Shown: positions 1 to 6,201, counted from the first letter of the stretch. The stretch is 9,042 nt of DNA from a bacterium UBA4883 (GCA_002399225.1 DHDF01000054.1:1799-10840); one strand, 5' to 3'. Notes: generated from the letters alone by a model not told the origin. A program made the numbers and translations.

Positions 1-189
1 ATGGCCGTATGCAAGATCAACATCGACTCCGACCTCCGCCTTGCCATGACGGCCACCGTGCGGCAGCATCTTGCGGAGCATCCGGATCATTTTGATCCTC
101 GCCAGTACCTCGGACCTGCGCGTGACGCGATCAAGGAAATGGTCGAGCGCAAGATTACCGCGGTCCTTGGCTGCGCGGGGAAAGCTTGA
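1..189 (+). CDS. fba: Class II fructose-1,6-bisphosphate aldolase, C-terminal fragment (5' end outside window)
   Basis: This is the last 62 residues of a cytoplasmic, zinc-dependent class II aldolase, the glycolytic and gluconeogenic enzyme that interconverts fructose-1,6-bisphosphate with glyceraldehyde-3-phosphate and dihydroxyacetone phosphate. The sequence shows the family's C-terminal KINIDSDLRLA segment, whose N and D residues belong to the substrate-phosphate-binding loop, then FDPRQYLGPARDAIKEMV, the near-invariant DPR-YLGPAR helix of clostridial and Bacillus aldolases, and ends in AGKA. The ATG at base 1 is probably an internal methionine, because the family is about 280-310 residues long and the visible part has no ribosome binding site. 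The zinc ligands and catalytic residues lie upstream and cannot be checked. I see no GC-rich hairpin with a T-run just after the TGA, so read-through toward the permease is possible. Confidence 0.88.
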   Translation: MAVCKINIDSDLRLAMTATVRQHLAEHPDHFDPRQYLGPARDAIKEMVERKITAVLGCAGKA

Positions 190-329
190 AACCGAAACCA
201 GCCTCGTTTTTTAGAAAAAAGAGTCCGCCGGGGGAATCCTTCCAGCAGGCCCTTCTTCTTTCTGCCGCGGACTTTGACCCATCCGGGTCCTTTCGGGACT
301 AAGGCCGCATCACTTGCCTGCTAAGGGAG
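190..329 (+). promoter_or_regulatory. Structured gap between aldolase and permease; possible leader RNA
   Basis: This non-coding stretch contains several complementary segments. AGTCCGC at 222-228 pairs with GCGGACT at 267-273. AGCAGGC at 244-250, inside that loop, pairs with GCCTGCT at 316-322, which directly abuts the AAGGGAG at 323-329; together these would make a pseudoknot. Two mutually exclusive small hairpins share bases 287-289: GACCC/GGGTC (276-289) and GTCC/GGAC (287-299). GGACT occurs twice (269-273 and 296-300), so AGTCC has two possible partners. A weak promoter-like TTGAAA lies at 186-191. I recognise no known riboswitch consensus here. A leader controlling the permease is inference; the pairing capacity is read from the sequence. 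Confidence 0.3.
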
Positions 330-1745
330 ATGGTTGCAATCAGAAGCGTGCTTGCACTGCTGATTGGCATTGCGCTGCTCATATTTTTGGTGACCAGGAC
401 AAAAATCCAAGCGTTTCCCGCCCTGATCCTTTCCGCAATCCTCATCGGTCTTTTCTCCGGCCTGCCGGCCGACCAAACGATCCATGCCGTGACCAAAGGA
501 TTCGGCGACACCCTGGCCAGCATCGGTATCGTCATCGGCCTTGGCTGCATCATGGGCAAATTTTTGGGAAAAAGCGGCGCCATTAAAAGAATCGCGCTGA
601 CGATTCTGAAGAAAGTGGGAATGAAACGGGCGGATATCGTGCTGGGCATCACGGGCCTTCTGGTTTCCATCCCCGTGTTCTGCGATTCCGGCTTCGTGAT
701 CCTTTCTCCCCTCGCCAAAGAATTTTCCAGGCTGACCCGTAAATCCATGATCCTGATGGGCGGCCTGCTCGGCATGGGGCTTTACCTCACGCATTTTCTG
801 GTCCCTCCGACTCCCGGTCCTCTGGCCGTCTGCGGCGCGTTTCACATTGACGTCGGTCTGTTTATCTTTTTCGGCCTGGTTCTTTCTGTTCCGCTGTTTC
901 TCGCGGCCGTCTTTTATTTCCGCTGGGTCGCAAAGAAGAACCCCGAGATCATCCCGGAGATGGAAAAGGCGAATTCCGATCAGCTTTCCCCCCGGCAGCG
1001 GGATACTCTTCAAAAGATTGAAGAAAGGCAAAAAAGCGGCCGGGAACTGACCCGTGAAGATCTCGACGTGTTGCTGAAAGACGAAGACATGCCCGGGGCC
1101 TTTCTGTCCTTTGCTACTCTGCTGGTTCCGATTTTTCTGAATCTCGTCAGCACCGTTCTTGAGACGCTGAAGGTAACCGGCCCGGTCAAATCCTTTTTCA
1201 GCCTGGTCGGCTCGCCGGTTTGCTCCCTTTTCATCTCCGTCTTGATGGGTGCTTACTTGTTATGCAAAAATATGAAAAAAGATGAAGCGCTTTCTCTGAT
1301 GGAATCCGCTTTGACGGACGGCGGTTTAATCATCTTTGTCGCCGGCGCGGGCGGCGCGCTGGGCGGTGTCATCTCCGCGACGGGCGTCGGCACACTGATG
1401 GCGAAGGGCATTGTGGCCGCGGGCCTGCCCGCGATCCTCGTCCCGCTGCTCGTCGGCACGCTTCTCCGCTTCCCGCAGGGCTCCGGAACGGCCGCCATGG
1501 TAACGGGCGCCTCCATCCTTGCGCCGATGCTCCCAACCCTCGGGATCAATCCGGTCATTGCCGGCCTGGCACTCTGTTCTTCCGCCATGTGCCCGTCTTA
1601 CATGAACGACTCCTATTTCTGGGTGGTCACCCGGTTCAGCGGATTCAGCGAAAAGACCTCTCTGAAAACATGGACTCCGGCAACCGTGCTGATCCCCTTC
1701 ATTTCCGCCGTCATCCTGATTGCCGCCAACGCCATTTTCTTCTAG
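330..1745 (+). CDS. GntP-family permease (gluconate/organic acid:H+ symporter type)
   Basis: This is an integral membrane secondary transporter of 471 residues, expected to import a sugar acid such as gluconate, or a related hydroxy acid, with protons. Family hallmarks are visible: hydrophobic N-terminal helices from residue 6, PVFCDSGF at 115-122, PPTPGP at 159-164, AGAGGALGGV at 338-347, RFPQGSGTAA at 380-389 and CPSYMNDSYFW at 421-431. A charged loop at about 201-255 (KKNPEIIPEME, ERQKSGRELTRED) is probably cytoplasmic and seems long, consistent with a protein slightly longer than the usual 440-450. The only in-frame ATG is at 330, but its AAGGGAG directly abuts the ATG, which is too close for a normal site; GTG at 348 is a less likely alternative. 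A GntR-family regulator converges on it from downstream. The exact substrate cannot be told from sequence. Confidence 0.88.
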   Translation: MVAIRSVLALLIGIALLIFLVTRTKIQAFPALILSAILIGLFSGLPADQTIHAVTKGFGDTLASIGIVIGLGCIMGKFLGKSGAIKRIALTILKKVGMKRADIVLGITGLLVSIPVFCDSGFVILSPLAKEFSRLTRKSMILMGGLLGMGLYLTHFLVPPTPGPLAVCGAFHIDVGLFIFFGLVLSVPLFLAAVFYFRWVAKKNPEIIPEMEKANSDQLSPRQRDTLQKIEERQKSGRELTREDLDVLLKDEDMPGAFLSFATLLVPIFLNLVSTVLETLKVTGPVKSFFSLVGSPVCSLFISVLMGAYLLCKNMKKDEALSLMESALTDGGLIIFVAGAGGALGGVISATGVGTLMAKGIVAAGLPAILVPLLVGTLLRFPQGSGTAAMVTGASILAPMLPTLGINPVIAGLALCSSAMCPSYMNDSYFWVVTRFSGFSEKTSLKTWTPATVLIPFISAVILIAANAIFF

Positions 1746-1792
1746 GAGCCGGCGGTTTTCCCCCGCGCGTGAAAAGAAGATGAAAAAATTAA

Positions 1793-1830
1793 AAGGCGTC
1801 TGCCGTTTTTCCGGCAGACGCCTTGTTTTT
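1793..1830. terminator. Bidirectional intrinsic terminator between permease and GntR gene
   Basis: A perfect 13-bp stem, AAGGCGTCTGCCG at 1793-1805 with CGGCAGACGCCTT at 1812-1824, closes a 6-base loop. It is followed by GTTTTT on the plus strand. On the other side the plus-strand A-rich run 1782-1794 gives the minus strand a T-rich tail, so it can end the permease transcript and the convergent regulator transcript. Confidence 0.92.
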
Positions 1831-1880
1831 GATCTTAAACACCGTTCTAAGCAGCCCCCGGCTGCGGGCGATTTGCACTC

Positions 1881-2555
1881 TTACAGTTCGGTGTGCACGC
1901 ATTTGGAAAGATACTCTTCACTCGTGATATACTCAACCACTTTCTCCTTTGCCAGCGTGAGGTGCTGCCGGTTAATTTCTTCCGCCCGGCCGACATCACC
2001 GGCAAGAATCGCCTTGACGATGCCCTCGTGCTCCACAATGGACTCGTCGAACCGCTGCCGGCTCACCAGCGAATAGATACGGAACGGCTGGAGCAGGGAA
2101 TGGATCTTTTCATAAGTCGATTCAATCAGACCGTTTCCGCTTAAGCTGATGATCAAAGCGTGCAGAACCGTGTCGTACTCAATATAGTTTTTCCGGTCGT
2201 TGTCCCTGTAGGTCCTCTGCAGATTGCTCAGGCAGGCCGTGATGGTTTCCCTCAGCTTTGGAGTCAGATTTTTGGGGGACTGGCGGATGGAATAGGACTC
2301 GACCAGCACCCGGAACTCATACACATCGTTGATATCGCTCGCGGTAAACACGCGCACAAAAGTTCCCTTGTTCGGGATAATTTCCACCAGGCCGTCGTTC
2401 GACAGCTTGCGCAGCGCGTCCCTTACCGGAGACCGGCTGACATGGAGGTGGGCGCTCAGCTCTTTCTCCTGCAGCCACTGGCCGGGGGAATAACAGCCCT
2501 CACAGATTTCTGTTTTCAATATCTGATAAACCTGATCCTGCATGGTCGTAATCAT
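1881..2555 (-). CDS. GntR-family transcriptional regulator, FadR/FCD subfamily
   Basis: This is a cytoplasmic DNA-binding regulator of about 224 residues. An N-terminal winged helix-turn-helix occupies roughly residues 5-70, with the GntR signature SRSPVRDALRKL and the wing VEIIPNKGTFV. A C-terminal FCD effector domain keeps the four residues that bind metal or ligand in this family: D128 and H132 (YDTVLHAL), H176 (SIVEHEGIV) and H198 (RQHL). FCD regulators commonly sense sugar acids or other carboxylates, which fits the convergent GntP permease; that link is inference. I place the start at ATG 2555 because GAGG lies 9 bases upstream. ATG 2585 would add ten residues, but its GGAG touches the start codon. 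Further in-frame upstream sequence runs through the leader terminator at 2690-2725 and should not be coding. Confidence 0.88.
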   Translation of the reverse strand: MITTMQDQVYQILKTEICEGCYSPGQWLQEKELSAHLHVSRSPVRDALRKLSNDGLVEIIPNKGTFVRVFTASDINDVYEFRVLVESYSIRQSPKNLTPKLRETITACLSNLQRTYRDNDRKNYIEYDTVLHALIISLSGNGLIESTYEKIHSLLQPFRIYSLVSRQRFDESIVEHEGIVKAILAGDVGRAEEINRQHLTLAKEKVVEYITSEEYLSKCVHTEL

Positions 2556-2689
2556 TTTCTTCTGCCTCTCGGACAATTGTCTCATCTCCAAATATACTAA
2601 AACAGCACCGCACCCACAGCGCAGACTTTGCCTAAAACGGCTGCCGTCTGTCCGAAAGAGATCCCTTTCCTGCAAGCGAGTGTCCTGAA

Positions 2690-2725
2690 AATAAAAAAAG
2701 AAAGCTCCAGACAAAAAGAGCTTTC
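2690..2725 (-). terminator. Intrinsic terminator inside the GntR leader (attenuator candidate)
   Basis: Read on the minus strand, GAAAGCTC (2725-2718) pairs perfectly with GAGCTTTC (2707-2700) around a 10-base loop and is followed at once by TTTTTTTATTTTC. It lies between the nearest promoter-like elements (2846-2885) and the regulator start, and no minus-strand protein gene ends just before it. It therefore suggests either leader attenuation or the end of a short untranslated RNA. Confidence 0.75.
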
Positions 2726-2737
2726 CAGCATCTGTTC

Positions 2738-2854
2738 AGGTAATTTATCCCTTATTCCGATCACAGTTTGTCCGTCTGTCCAACTCATTATAAAAATGCG
2801 GGTAATCCGCAACACTTCTGATGTATAACGTATTCTGCCTTTTATAAATTACCT
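2738..2854 (-). promoter_or_regulatory. Structured leader RNA upstream of the GntR gene (riboswitch-like, class not recognised)
   Basis: On the minus strand an 11-base segment, AGGTAATTTAT (2854-2844), is perfectly complementary to ATAAATTACCT (2748-2738), closing a domain of about 117 bases. Inside it, CGTTATA (2830-2824) can pair with TATAATG (2792-2786), enclosing a 5-bp hairpin TGCGG/CCGCA (2811-2797) with a 5-base loop. The remaining segment 2785-2749 can form short AGTT/AACT or ACAG/CTGT stems. An intrinsic terminator (2725-2690) follows 12 bases after the closing stem, as in transcriptional riboswitches. I compared it by eye with the T-box, purine, SAM, lysine, TPP, glycine, c-di-GMP and THF consensus motifs and found no match. 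The function is unknown. Confidence 0.4.
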
Positions 2855-2885
2855 CATTTTATAGTTTTTGTCAATACTCTTTCAA
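2846..2885 (-). promoter_or_regulatory. Overlapping sigma-A promoter candidates for the GntR leader
   Basis: Two overlapping arrangements are visible on the minus strand. TTGAAA (2885-2880) with a 16-base spacer and TATAAA (2863-2858) would start RNA at about 2851, at the closing stem of the leader. A perfect TTGACA (2874-2869) with a 17-base spacer and a weak TAATTT (2851-2846) would start inside that stem. The first arrangement fits the leader structure better. Confidence 0.45.
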
Positions 2886-2895
2886 AACAGGCATA

Positions 2896-2931
2896 AAAGA
2901 GCGGCCCTGCGCGCCGTTTCAAAAGCGGGCC
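2896..2931 (-). terminator. Probable intrinsic terminator of the SGNH/lipoprotein operon
   Basis: Directly after the lipoprotein stop, the minus strand reads GGCCC (2931-2927) and later GGGCC (2907-2903), a 5-bp core that GC pairing can extend, followed by GCTCTTTT. The stem is short and its loop is large, so this is a moderate call. Confidence 0.4.
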
Positions 2932-3393
2932 TCAGGAAAAGAGCTTTTCCAGGGCTTTCTTCGCTGCCTGATCGTCATTGGAAACACAGAGGATCACTTC
3001 GTTGCCTTTTGTTTCAAGCACCGGGTCTTTCAGCTTTGCCATCTCGGCAGGCTGGTAGTTCTGAAACCCCGCTTTCTGGGTCTTGATGCGCTCTTCCGCC
3101 TTCTTTTTCACCCGGCCGGCGGCCTGGGCGTCCTTTGCCTCAAACGCGGCGACTTCCTCCGCCGTCGCGCCGGTGCTTTCATAAACGGCGGCTTTCACAA
3201 CGTCGCCGGAATCGATCCCGTACAGCTTCAGCGCCGTATCCTGTTTCAGCGCGGACATCTGATCCTGAAACTTGACGGAGTGGATGAGTCCGTCCGCCAC
3301 TTTCTGCACGTCCACCGTTTTTCCTTTTCCGCCGGCGCAGCCCGGCAGCAAAAGCAGCAGAATTGCCGCAATGCTGAGAATTGCCTTTCTCAT
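2932..3393 (-). CDS. Lipoprotein, DUF4358-like
   Basis: This is a predicted membrane-anchored extracellular lipoprotein of 153 residues with no known enzymatic role. The signal peptide is clear: MRK, a hydrophobic run AILSIAAILLLLLP, and a lipobox LPGC placing the lipidated cysteine at residue 19. The mature part is charged and mixed alpha/beta, with VDVQKVADGLIHSVKFQDQM at its start and a C-terminal GNEVILCVSNDDQAAKKALEKLF, the arrangement I associate with DUF4358 proteins of Clostridia. GGAGG lies 8 bases before the ATG. The gene starts 17 bases after the SGNH hydrolase stop, so they form an operon. From memory, DUF4358 genes are often found beside SGNH-type proteins and MBOAT acyltransferases, which would suggest a role in envelope acylation; no MBOAT gene is in this window. 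Confidence 0.7.
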   Translation of the reverse strand: MRKAILSIAAILLLLLPGCAGGKGKTVDVQKVADGLIHSVKFQDQMSALKQDTALKLYGIDSGDVVKAAVYESTGATAEEVAAFEAKDAQAAGRVKKKAEERIKTQKAGFQNYQPAEMAKLKDPVLETKGNEVILCVSNDDQAAKKALEKLFS

Positions 3394-3410
3394 AACTTGA
3401 GCCTCCGTGT

Positions 3411-4262
3411 CTATTCCATATGCATTTTCAAATAATCACACCACTTAGCGCAGTATTCGGTATTCAGATGGACTCCATCCACCGAAGCATCTGCCGGCAG
3501 AACGTCGTCTTTGGAAACCGCCTGCGCCGTGTCGATAAAAACGATGTTTTCCTGCTTTGCGATTTTCTGGATCGCCCGATTGTAAGACGCGATTCTTTCG
3601 TTTTTATAAACGGAGTTCTCCTCTGATTTTTTCGCGGAAACCGGAAAGAGCGACTCGAGGTAAACTTTTGCCTTCGGGTGGTCTTTTTTCAAATCCCGCA
3701 CCATCTTCCTGTAATCCGTGACAAAAGACTGCATGCTGGACCACCCCAGTTCGTTAATGCCCAGCATAACATAAATTTTCCCGAACGTATGCTCCGCCTG
3801 CGCCTGCATGACGGTTTTGTCCGTCCCGTTTACGGGAATCACTCTTTTGGTATAAACCGTGCTGACCATCAGACCCTTAACGGCATAATAGGTCGCGCCG
3901 GGGAGACCGTCGTAATTTCTAAGGCCCTCGGTGCGGCTATCCCCGATGAAGAGCGCGTCCGAAAACCATCCGGCCGGCGTTTTGGCCGCGGCGGGCAGCG
4001 CGGGGCCGGCCGGCAGCGCTCCGCCCGCGGCCGACGAAACTTTCGGCTTCGGCGAAACAGCCGAAGCCTTGGAGGACACGGCGGCCGAAACCTGCGGTGC
4101 GGAAACCGCCCGAGGGCCGGAGAGATGCTTCATCACCGCCATGGTGCCCTCCGCCACCGCGGTCAGCAGCAGCGCAAGGCATAAAAAGGCAGCAACCCGC
4201 CGCAGAAAAAGCCGCCTGCGTCTTCTTTTCCGGCGCAATACTTTTTCATTGACAGAATGCAT
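3411..4262 (-). CDS. Membrane-anchored SGNH/GDSL-family hydrolase
   Basis: This is a 283-residue protein with a very basic N-terminus (RRKRRRRR at 10-17), one transmembrane segment at about 21-38, an Ala/Ser/Pro-rich linker at about 50-98 and an extracellular SGNH domain from about 99 to the end. Catalytic blocks are visible: GDSRTEG with the nucleophile S109, MLGINELG with N170, and VDGVHLN with D262 and H265 three residues apart. The glycine block is probably VKG at 128-130. Such domains act as esterases, or transfer or remove O-acyl groups on cell-surface polymers; the substrate here is unknown. The linker suggests the catalytic domain sits away from the membrane, in the cell wall. AGG-type sequences lie 13-14 bases before the ATG, a rather long spacing. 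The downstream lipoprotein is co-transcribed. Confidence 0.82.
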   Translation of the reverse strand: MHSVNEKVLRRKRRRRRLFLRRVAAFLCLALLLTAVAEGTMAVMKHLSGPRAVSAPQVSAAVSSKASAVSPKPKVSSAAGGALPAGPALPAAAKTPAGWFSDALFIGDSRTEGLRNYDGLPGATYYAVKGLMVSTVYTKRVIPVNGTDKTVMQAQAEHTFGKIYVMLGINELGWSSMQSFVTDYRKMVRDLKKDHPKAKVYLESLFPVSAKKSEENSVYKNERIASYNRAIQKIAKQENIVFIDTAQAVSKDDVLPADASVDGVHLNTEYCAKWCDYLKMHME

Positions 4263-4325
4263 ATCGATATCCGGTTCCTTTCCTGTTCACTGCATCCGCA
4301 GCATGAATAGCTTCTTATTAATTTT

Positions 4326-4354
4326 ATTATACTCCAATCGTACGATCCATGAAA
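4326..4354 (-). promoter_or_regulatory. Promoter of the SGNH hydrolase/lipoprotein operon
   Basis: On the minus strand a perfect -10, TATAAT, occupies 4331-4326. The best -35 at 17 bases is a weak TTTCAT (4354-4349). This would start RNA near 4319, giving a leader of about 57 bases before the SGNH ATG. Confidence 0.55.
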
Positions 4355-4392
4355 GAGGGAAATTCAGGAGTGACAAAACTGTCATTTACTTT

Positions 4393-4553
4393 TTATTTTT
4401 GTAACAATTCCGCCTGTTTTTTCAGCGCGTCAGCCAGCGGATTGAAAAATCCGAAAGGAGGAACCCCAGCATATCCGCGTGCAGAACCGGTTCCCCGCTC
4501 AGAAAGGACACCGCCCGCCGCACGCACTTTTCTTCCGCCGTTAAATCTTTCAT
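4393..4553 (-). pseudogene. Small frameshifted reading frame, unknown function
   Basis: An ATG at 4553, preceded by AAGGG five bases upstream, opens a short reading frame beginning MKDLTAEEKCVRRAVSFLSG and continuing EPVLHADMLG. In the same frame it soon reads FLLSDFSIRWLTR and stops at 4422. If one G is added in the GGG run around 4464-4466, translation continues as VPPFGFFNPLADALKKQAELLQK and stops with TAA at 4393-4395. That second ending, a proline turn followed by an amphipathic helix, looks far more like a natural protein end. The intact product would be about 53 residues. I do not recognise the family. It could be a real one-base deletion, a base-calling error in a homopolymer, or a chance reading frame. 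Confidence 0.35.
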
Positions 4554-4658
4554 CTTCGCCCTTCCCCCGGTTCCGGCCGGCCTTCGCAAAACTTTTTTGC
4601 CGCGCCGCCAGCCTTCGCTAAAAAATGATCCCCTCTTTTTTTCCACCCTCAAAAGGGG

Positions 4659-4664
4659 TATAAT
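4659..4664 (+). promoter_or_regulatory. -10 element of the pta promoter
   Basis: GGTATAATAAAA contains a perfect TATAAT 62 bases before the chosen pta start. The region 17 bases upstream is T-rich, without a good TTGACA, so the -35 is weak. RNA would start near 4671, making the ATG at 4685 an unlikely start. Confidence 0.6.
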
Positions 4665-4720
4665 AAAAGCGAAATATCTGTCCTATGCAGGACTTTGTGA
4701 AGAGAGGATGTCAAACACTC

Positions 4721-5719
4721 ATGAATTTTATGGACAAAATGATCCAAAAAGCAACTGCCGACAAAAAAACAATTGTTCTTCCGGAAGGGACCGACCCGCG
4801 TGTCATCAAGGCTGCCGCCGAGGTGCTCAAGCGCGGAATTGCAAATGTGATCCTGCTCGGAAATGAAGCGGAAATTAAGAAGGCCGCGAACGGCGCGGAT
4901 CTTTCCGGTGCAAAGATCATCGATCCGCAGAATACCGATCTGCACGACGATTACGCCAAGACCTTCTATGAGATGCGCAAGGCCAAGGGCATGACCCCCG
5001 AAAAGGCGGACGAAACCATGAAGGACGCGACCTACTTCGGCGTGATGCTGGTCAAAAAGGGTGCTGCCGACGGCATGGTCTCCGGCGCATGCCACTCCAC
5101 CGCGAACACGCTGCGCCCGGCGCTTCAGATCGTGCGCACGGCTCCCGGCTCCAAGCTGGTTTCCGGCTTCTTCCTCATCAATGTTCCGAACTGCGAATAT
5201 GGTGAAAACGGCACGTTTGTCTTTGCGGACTGCGCTTTGAACATTAACCCGAGTGCGGAAGATCTTTCCGAAATTGCCATCGCCTCCGCACATTCGTTCC
5301 AAACCCTGGTCGGCGCGGAGCCGAAGGTCGCGATGCTTTCGTTCTCCACCAAAGGCAGCGGCAAGGACGCGCTGGTGGATAAAATGGTGGAAGCAACTAA
5401 GCTTGCCAAGGAAAAGGCTCCGGATCTGCTCCTCGACGGCGAAATTCAGGCGGACGCCGCGCTGGTTCCCTCCGTCGGCCAGTCCAAGGCCCCGGGCAGC
5501 AAGGTTGCGGGCCATGCGAACGTGCTGGTCTTCCCGGATCTGAACGTCGGCAACATCAGCTACAAGCTGGTGGAGCGCCTCGCAAAAGCGGATGCTTTCG
5601 GGCCAATCCTCCAGGGCATCGCAAAGCCGGTCAACGACTTGTCCCGCGGATGCAAAGCCGAGGATATCGTCGGCGTGGTTGCCATTACCGCCGTTCAGGC
5701 TCAGAACTGCGCCAACTGA
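4721..5719 (+). CDS. pta: Phosphate acetyltransferase (phosphotransacetylase)
   Basis: This cytoplasmic enzyme interconverts acetyl-CoA plus phosphate with acetyl-phosphate plus CoA, the first step of acetate formation with substrate-level ATP in anaerobes. From ATG 4721 the protein has 332 residues, matching the short single-domain Pta type. Visible motifs include [10 protein letters not shown] at 19-28, GMVSGA at 118-123, [11 protein letters not shown] at 205-215, [12 protein letters not shown] at 239-250, [13 protein letters not shown] at 271-283 and PVNDLSRG at 303-310. Residues known to matter in the Methanosarcina enzyme (R87, R133, S309, R310, D316) correspond to R86, R132, S308, R309 and D315, a constant offset of one. 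GAGAGG ends 13 bases before the ATG, a long spacing; ATG 4685 has no ribosome binding site. It is monocistronic, with no acetate kinase gene after it in the window. Confidence 0.95.
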   Translation: MNFMDKMIQKATADKKTIVLPEGTDPRVIKAAAEVLKRGIANVILLGNEAEIKKAANGADLSGAKIIDPQNTDLHDDYAKTFYEMRKAKGMTPEKADETMKDATYFGVMLVKKGAADGMVSGACHSTANTLRPALQIVRTAPGSKLVSGFFLINVPNCEYGENGTFVFADCALNINPSAEDLSEIAIASAHSFQTLVGAEPKVAMLSFSTKGSGKDALVDKMVEATKLAKEKAPDLLLDGEIQADAALVPSVGQSKAPGSKVAGHANVLVFPDLNVGNISYKLVERLAKADAFGPILQGIAKPVNDLSRGCKAEDIVGVVAITAVQAQNCAN

Positions 5720-5745
5720 GAACTTGGTGCGTACCCGGTAAAATC

Positions 5746-5784
5746 AGGCCGCGCGGATGTCTACTGCATCCGCGCGGCCTTTTC
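5746..5784 (+). terminator. Intrinsic terminator of pta
   Basis: A perfect 14-bp stem, AGGCCGCGCGGATG at 5746-5759 with CATCCGCGCGGCCT at 5767-5780, closes a 7-base loop and runs into TTTTCTG. It lies 27 bases after the pta stop. Confidence 0.9.
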
Positions 5785-5973
5785 TGTCGGCGGCCCCCGC
5801 ACCCGGGCGGCGGCCAATGAAATTTTAAAGGGGTATCTCCTCTTCTTTTCACGCTTTGCACTTTCGCCCGAACCCCCCCGTTTCGGGCGGGACCTCCGGC
5901 CGGAACCGTTTTCATGGGATCTTCCGGATGAGGCCGCCTGCGGGCAGTGTCTTGCTTTCTGCCCGCAGGGCAC

Positions 5974-6015
5974 AAAAAAGCACCGGTACGGAATCTTCAT
6001 TCCATACACCGGCGC
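5974..6015 (-). terminator. Intrinsic terminator on the minus strand with no upstream protein gene
   Basis: Read on the minus strand, GCGCCGG (6015-6009) pairs with CCGGTGC (5986-5980) with one G-U. After a 2-base bulge, TATGGAAT (6006-5999) pairs with ATTCCGTA (5994-5987) around a GAAG loop. TTTTTTG follows (5979-5973). A 15-bp stem with a six-T tail is a strong terminator, so some transcript probably arrives from the 6016-6250 side. Confidence 0.7.
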
Positions 6016-6201
6016 GCGTGAAAAGCAGGTGATTTTTTGCTCCCCCCGCCGTTTCCTTTTCACTGTACAAAAATCCATAATCCATTTTTCCAGAAATTTC
6101 AACCGAAAACGGTATAAATTCACAGGCTTTTTCGCCCCCGGCTTGCCGCCCAAGGGCGAAAGAGCTTTTCTTTTTACAAAAAAGTCCTTCAAAATTAACA
6201 A
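6016..6201 (-). ncRNA. Candidate small RNA ending at the 5974-6015 terminator
   Basis: A promoter-like TTGTTA (6201-6196), 17 bases, TGTAAA (6178-6173) on the minus strand would start RNA near 6166 and give a transcript of about 190 bases ending at about 5974. The transcript would begin with a hairpin GCTCTTTCGCCC/GGGCGAAAAAGC (6165-6126), contain GTGAAAAG/CTTTTCAC (6063-6018), and end in the strong terminator. I see no start codon with a ribosome binding site and no match to 6S, SRP, RNase P or tmRNA. The promoter has four of six matches in its -10, so this is tentative. Confidence 0.25.
6126..6175 (+). terminator. Intrinsic terminator on the plus strand in the 5785-6319 gap
   Basis: GCTTTTTCGCCC (6126-6137) pairs with GGGCGAAAGAGC (6154-6165) with a single G-U, around a 16-base loop, and TTTTCTTTTT follows (6166-6175). 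It could end a plus-strand RNA starting after the pta terminator, or act as a backstop before the next promoter. Confidence 0.55.

Noticed and set aside
222..273. 7-bp stem considered as a minus-strand terminator (followed by CTCTTTTTTC)
   Set aside because: The loop would be 38 bases and there is no minus-strand gene ahead of it; pairing within a plus-strand leader is at least as likely.
2644..2781. Ten-base direct repeat CCGTCTGTCC at 2644-2653 and 2772-2781, considered as operator pair
   Set aside because: It is not palindromic, does not resemble a GntR-type operator, and two copies of ten bases can arise by chance.
2597..2815. A 72-codon open frame on the minus strand in the GntR leader
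   Set aside because: It crosses the leader terminator at 2690-2725, lacks a convincing ribosome binding site and its translation shows no recognisable pattern.
3678..4184. A 168-codon plus-strand open frame opposite the SGNH hydrolase
   Set aside because: It is a shadow of the minus-strand gene, whose catalytic motifs, promoter and operon partner are clear; the plus-strand translation is Arg/Gly-rich without a start signal.
5937..5969. Perfect 11-bp hairpin CCTGCGGGCAG/CTGCCCGCAGG considered as a terminator
   Set aside because: Neither strand has a T-run after the stem, so it is listed only as a structural element.
5761..6201. A 146-codon open frame on the minus strand in the pta-VOC gap
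   Set aside because: It has no ribosome binding site, runs through the 5974-6015 terminator, the 5937-5969 hairpin and into the pta terminator, and its translation is basic low-complexity sequence with no recognisable fold.
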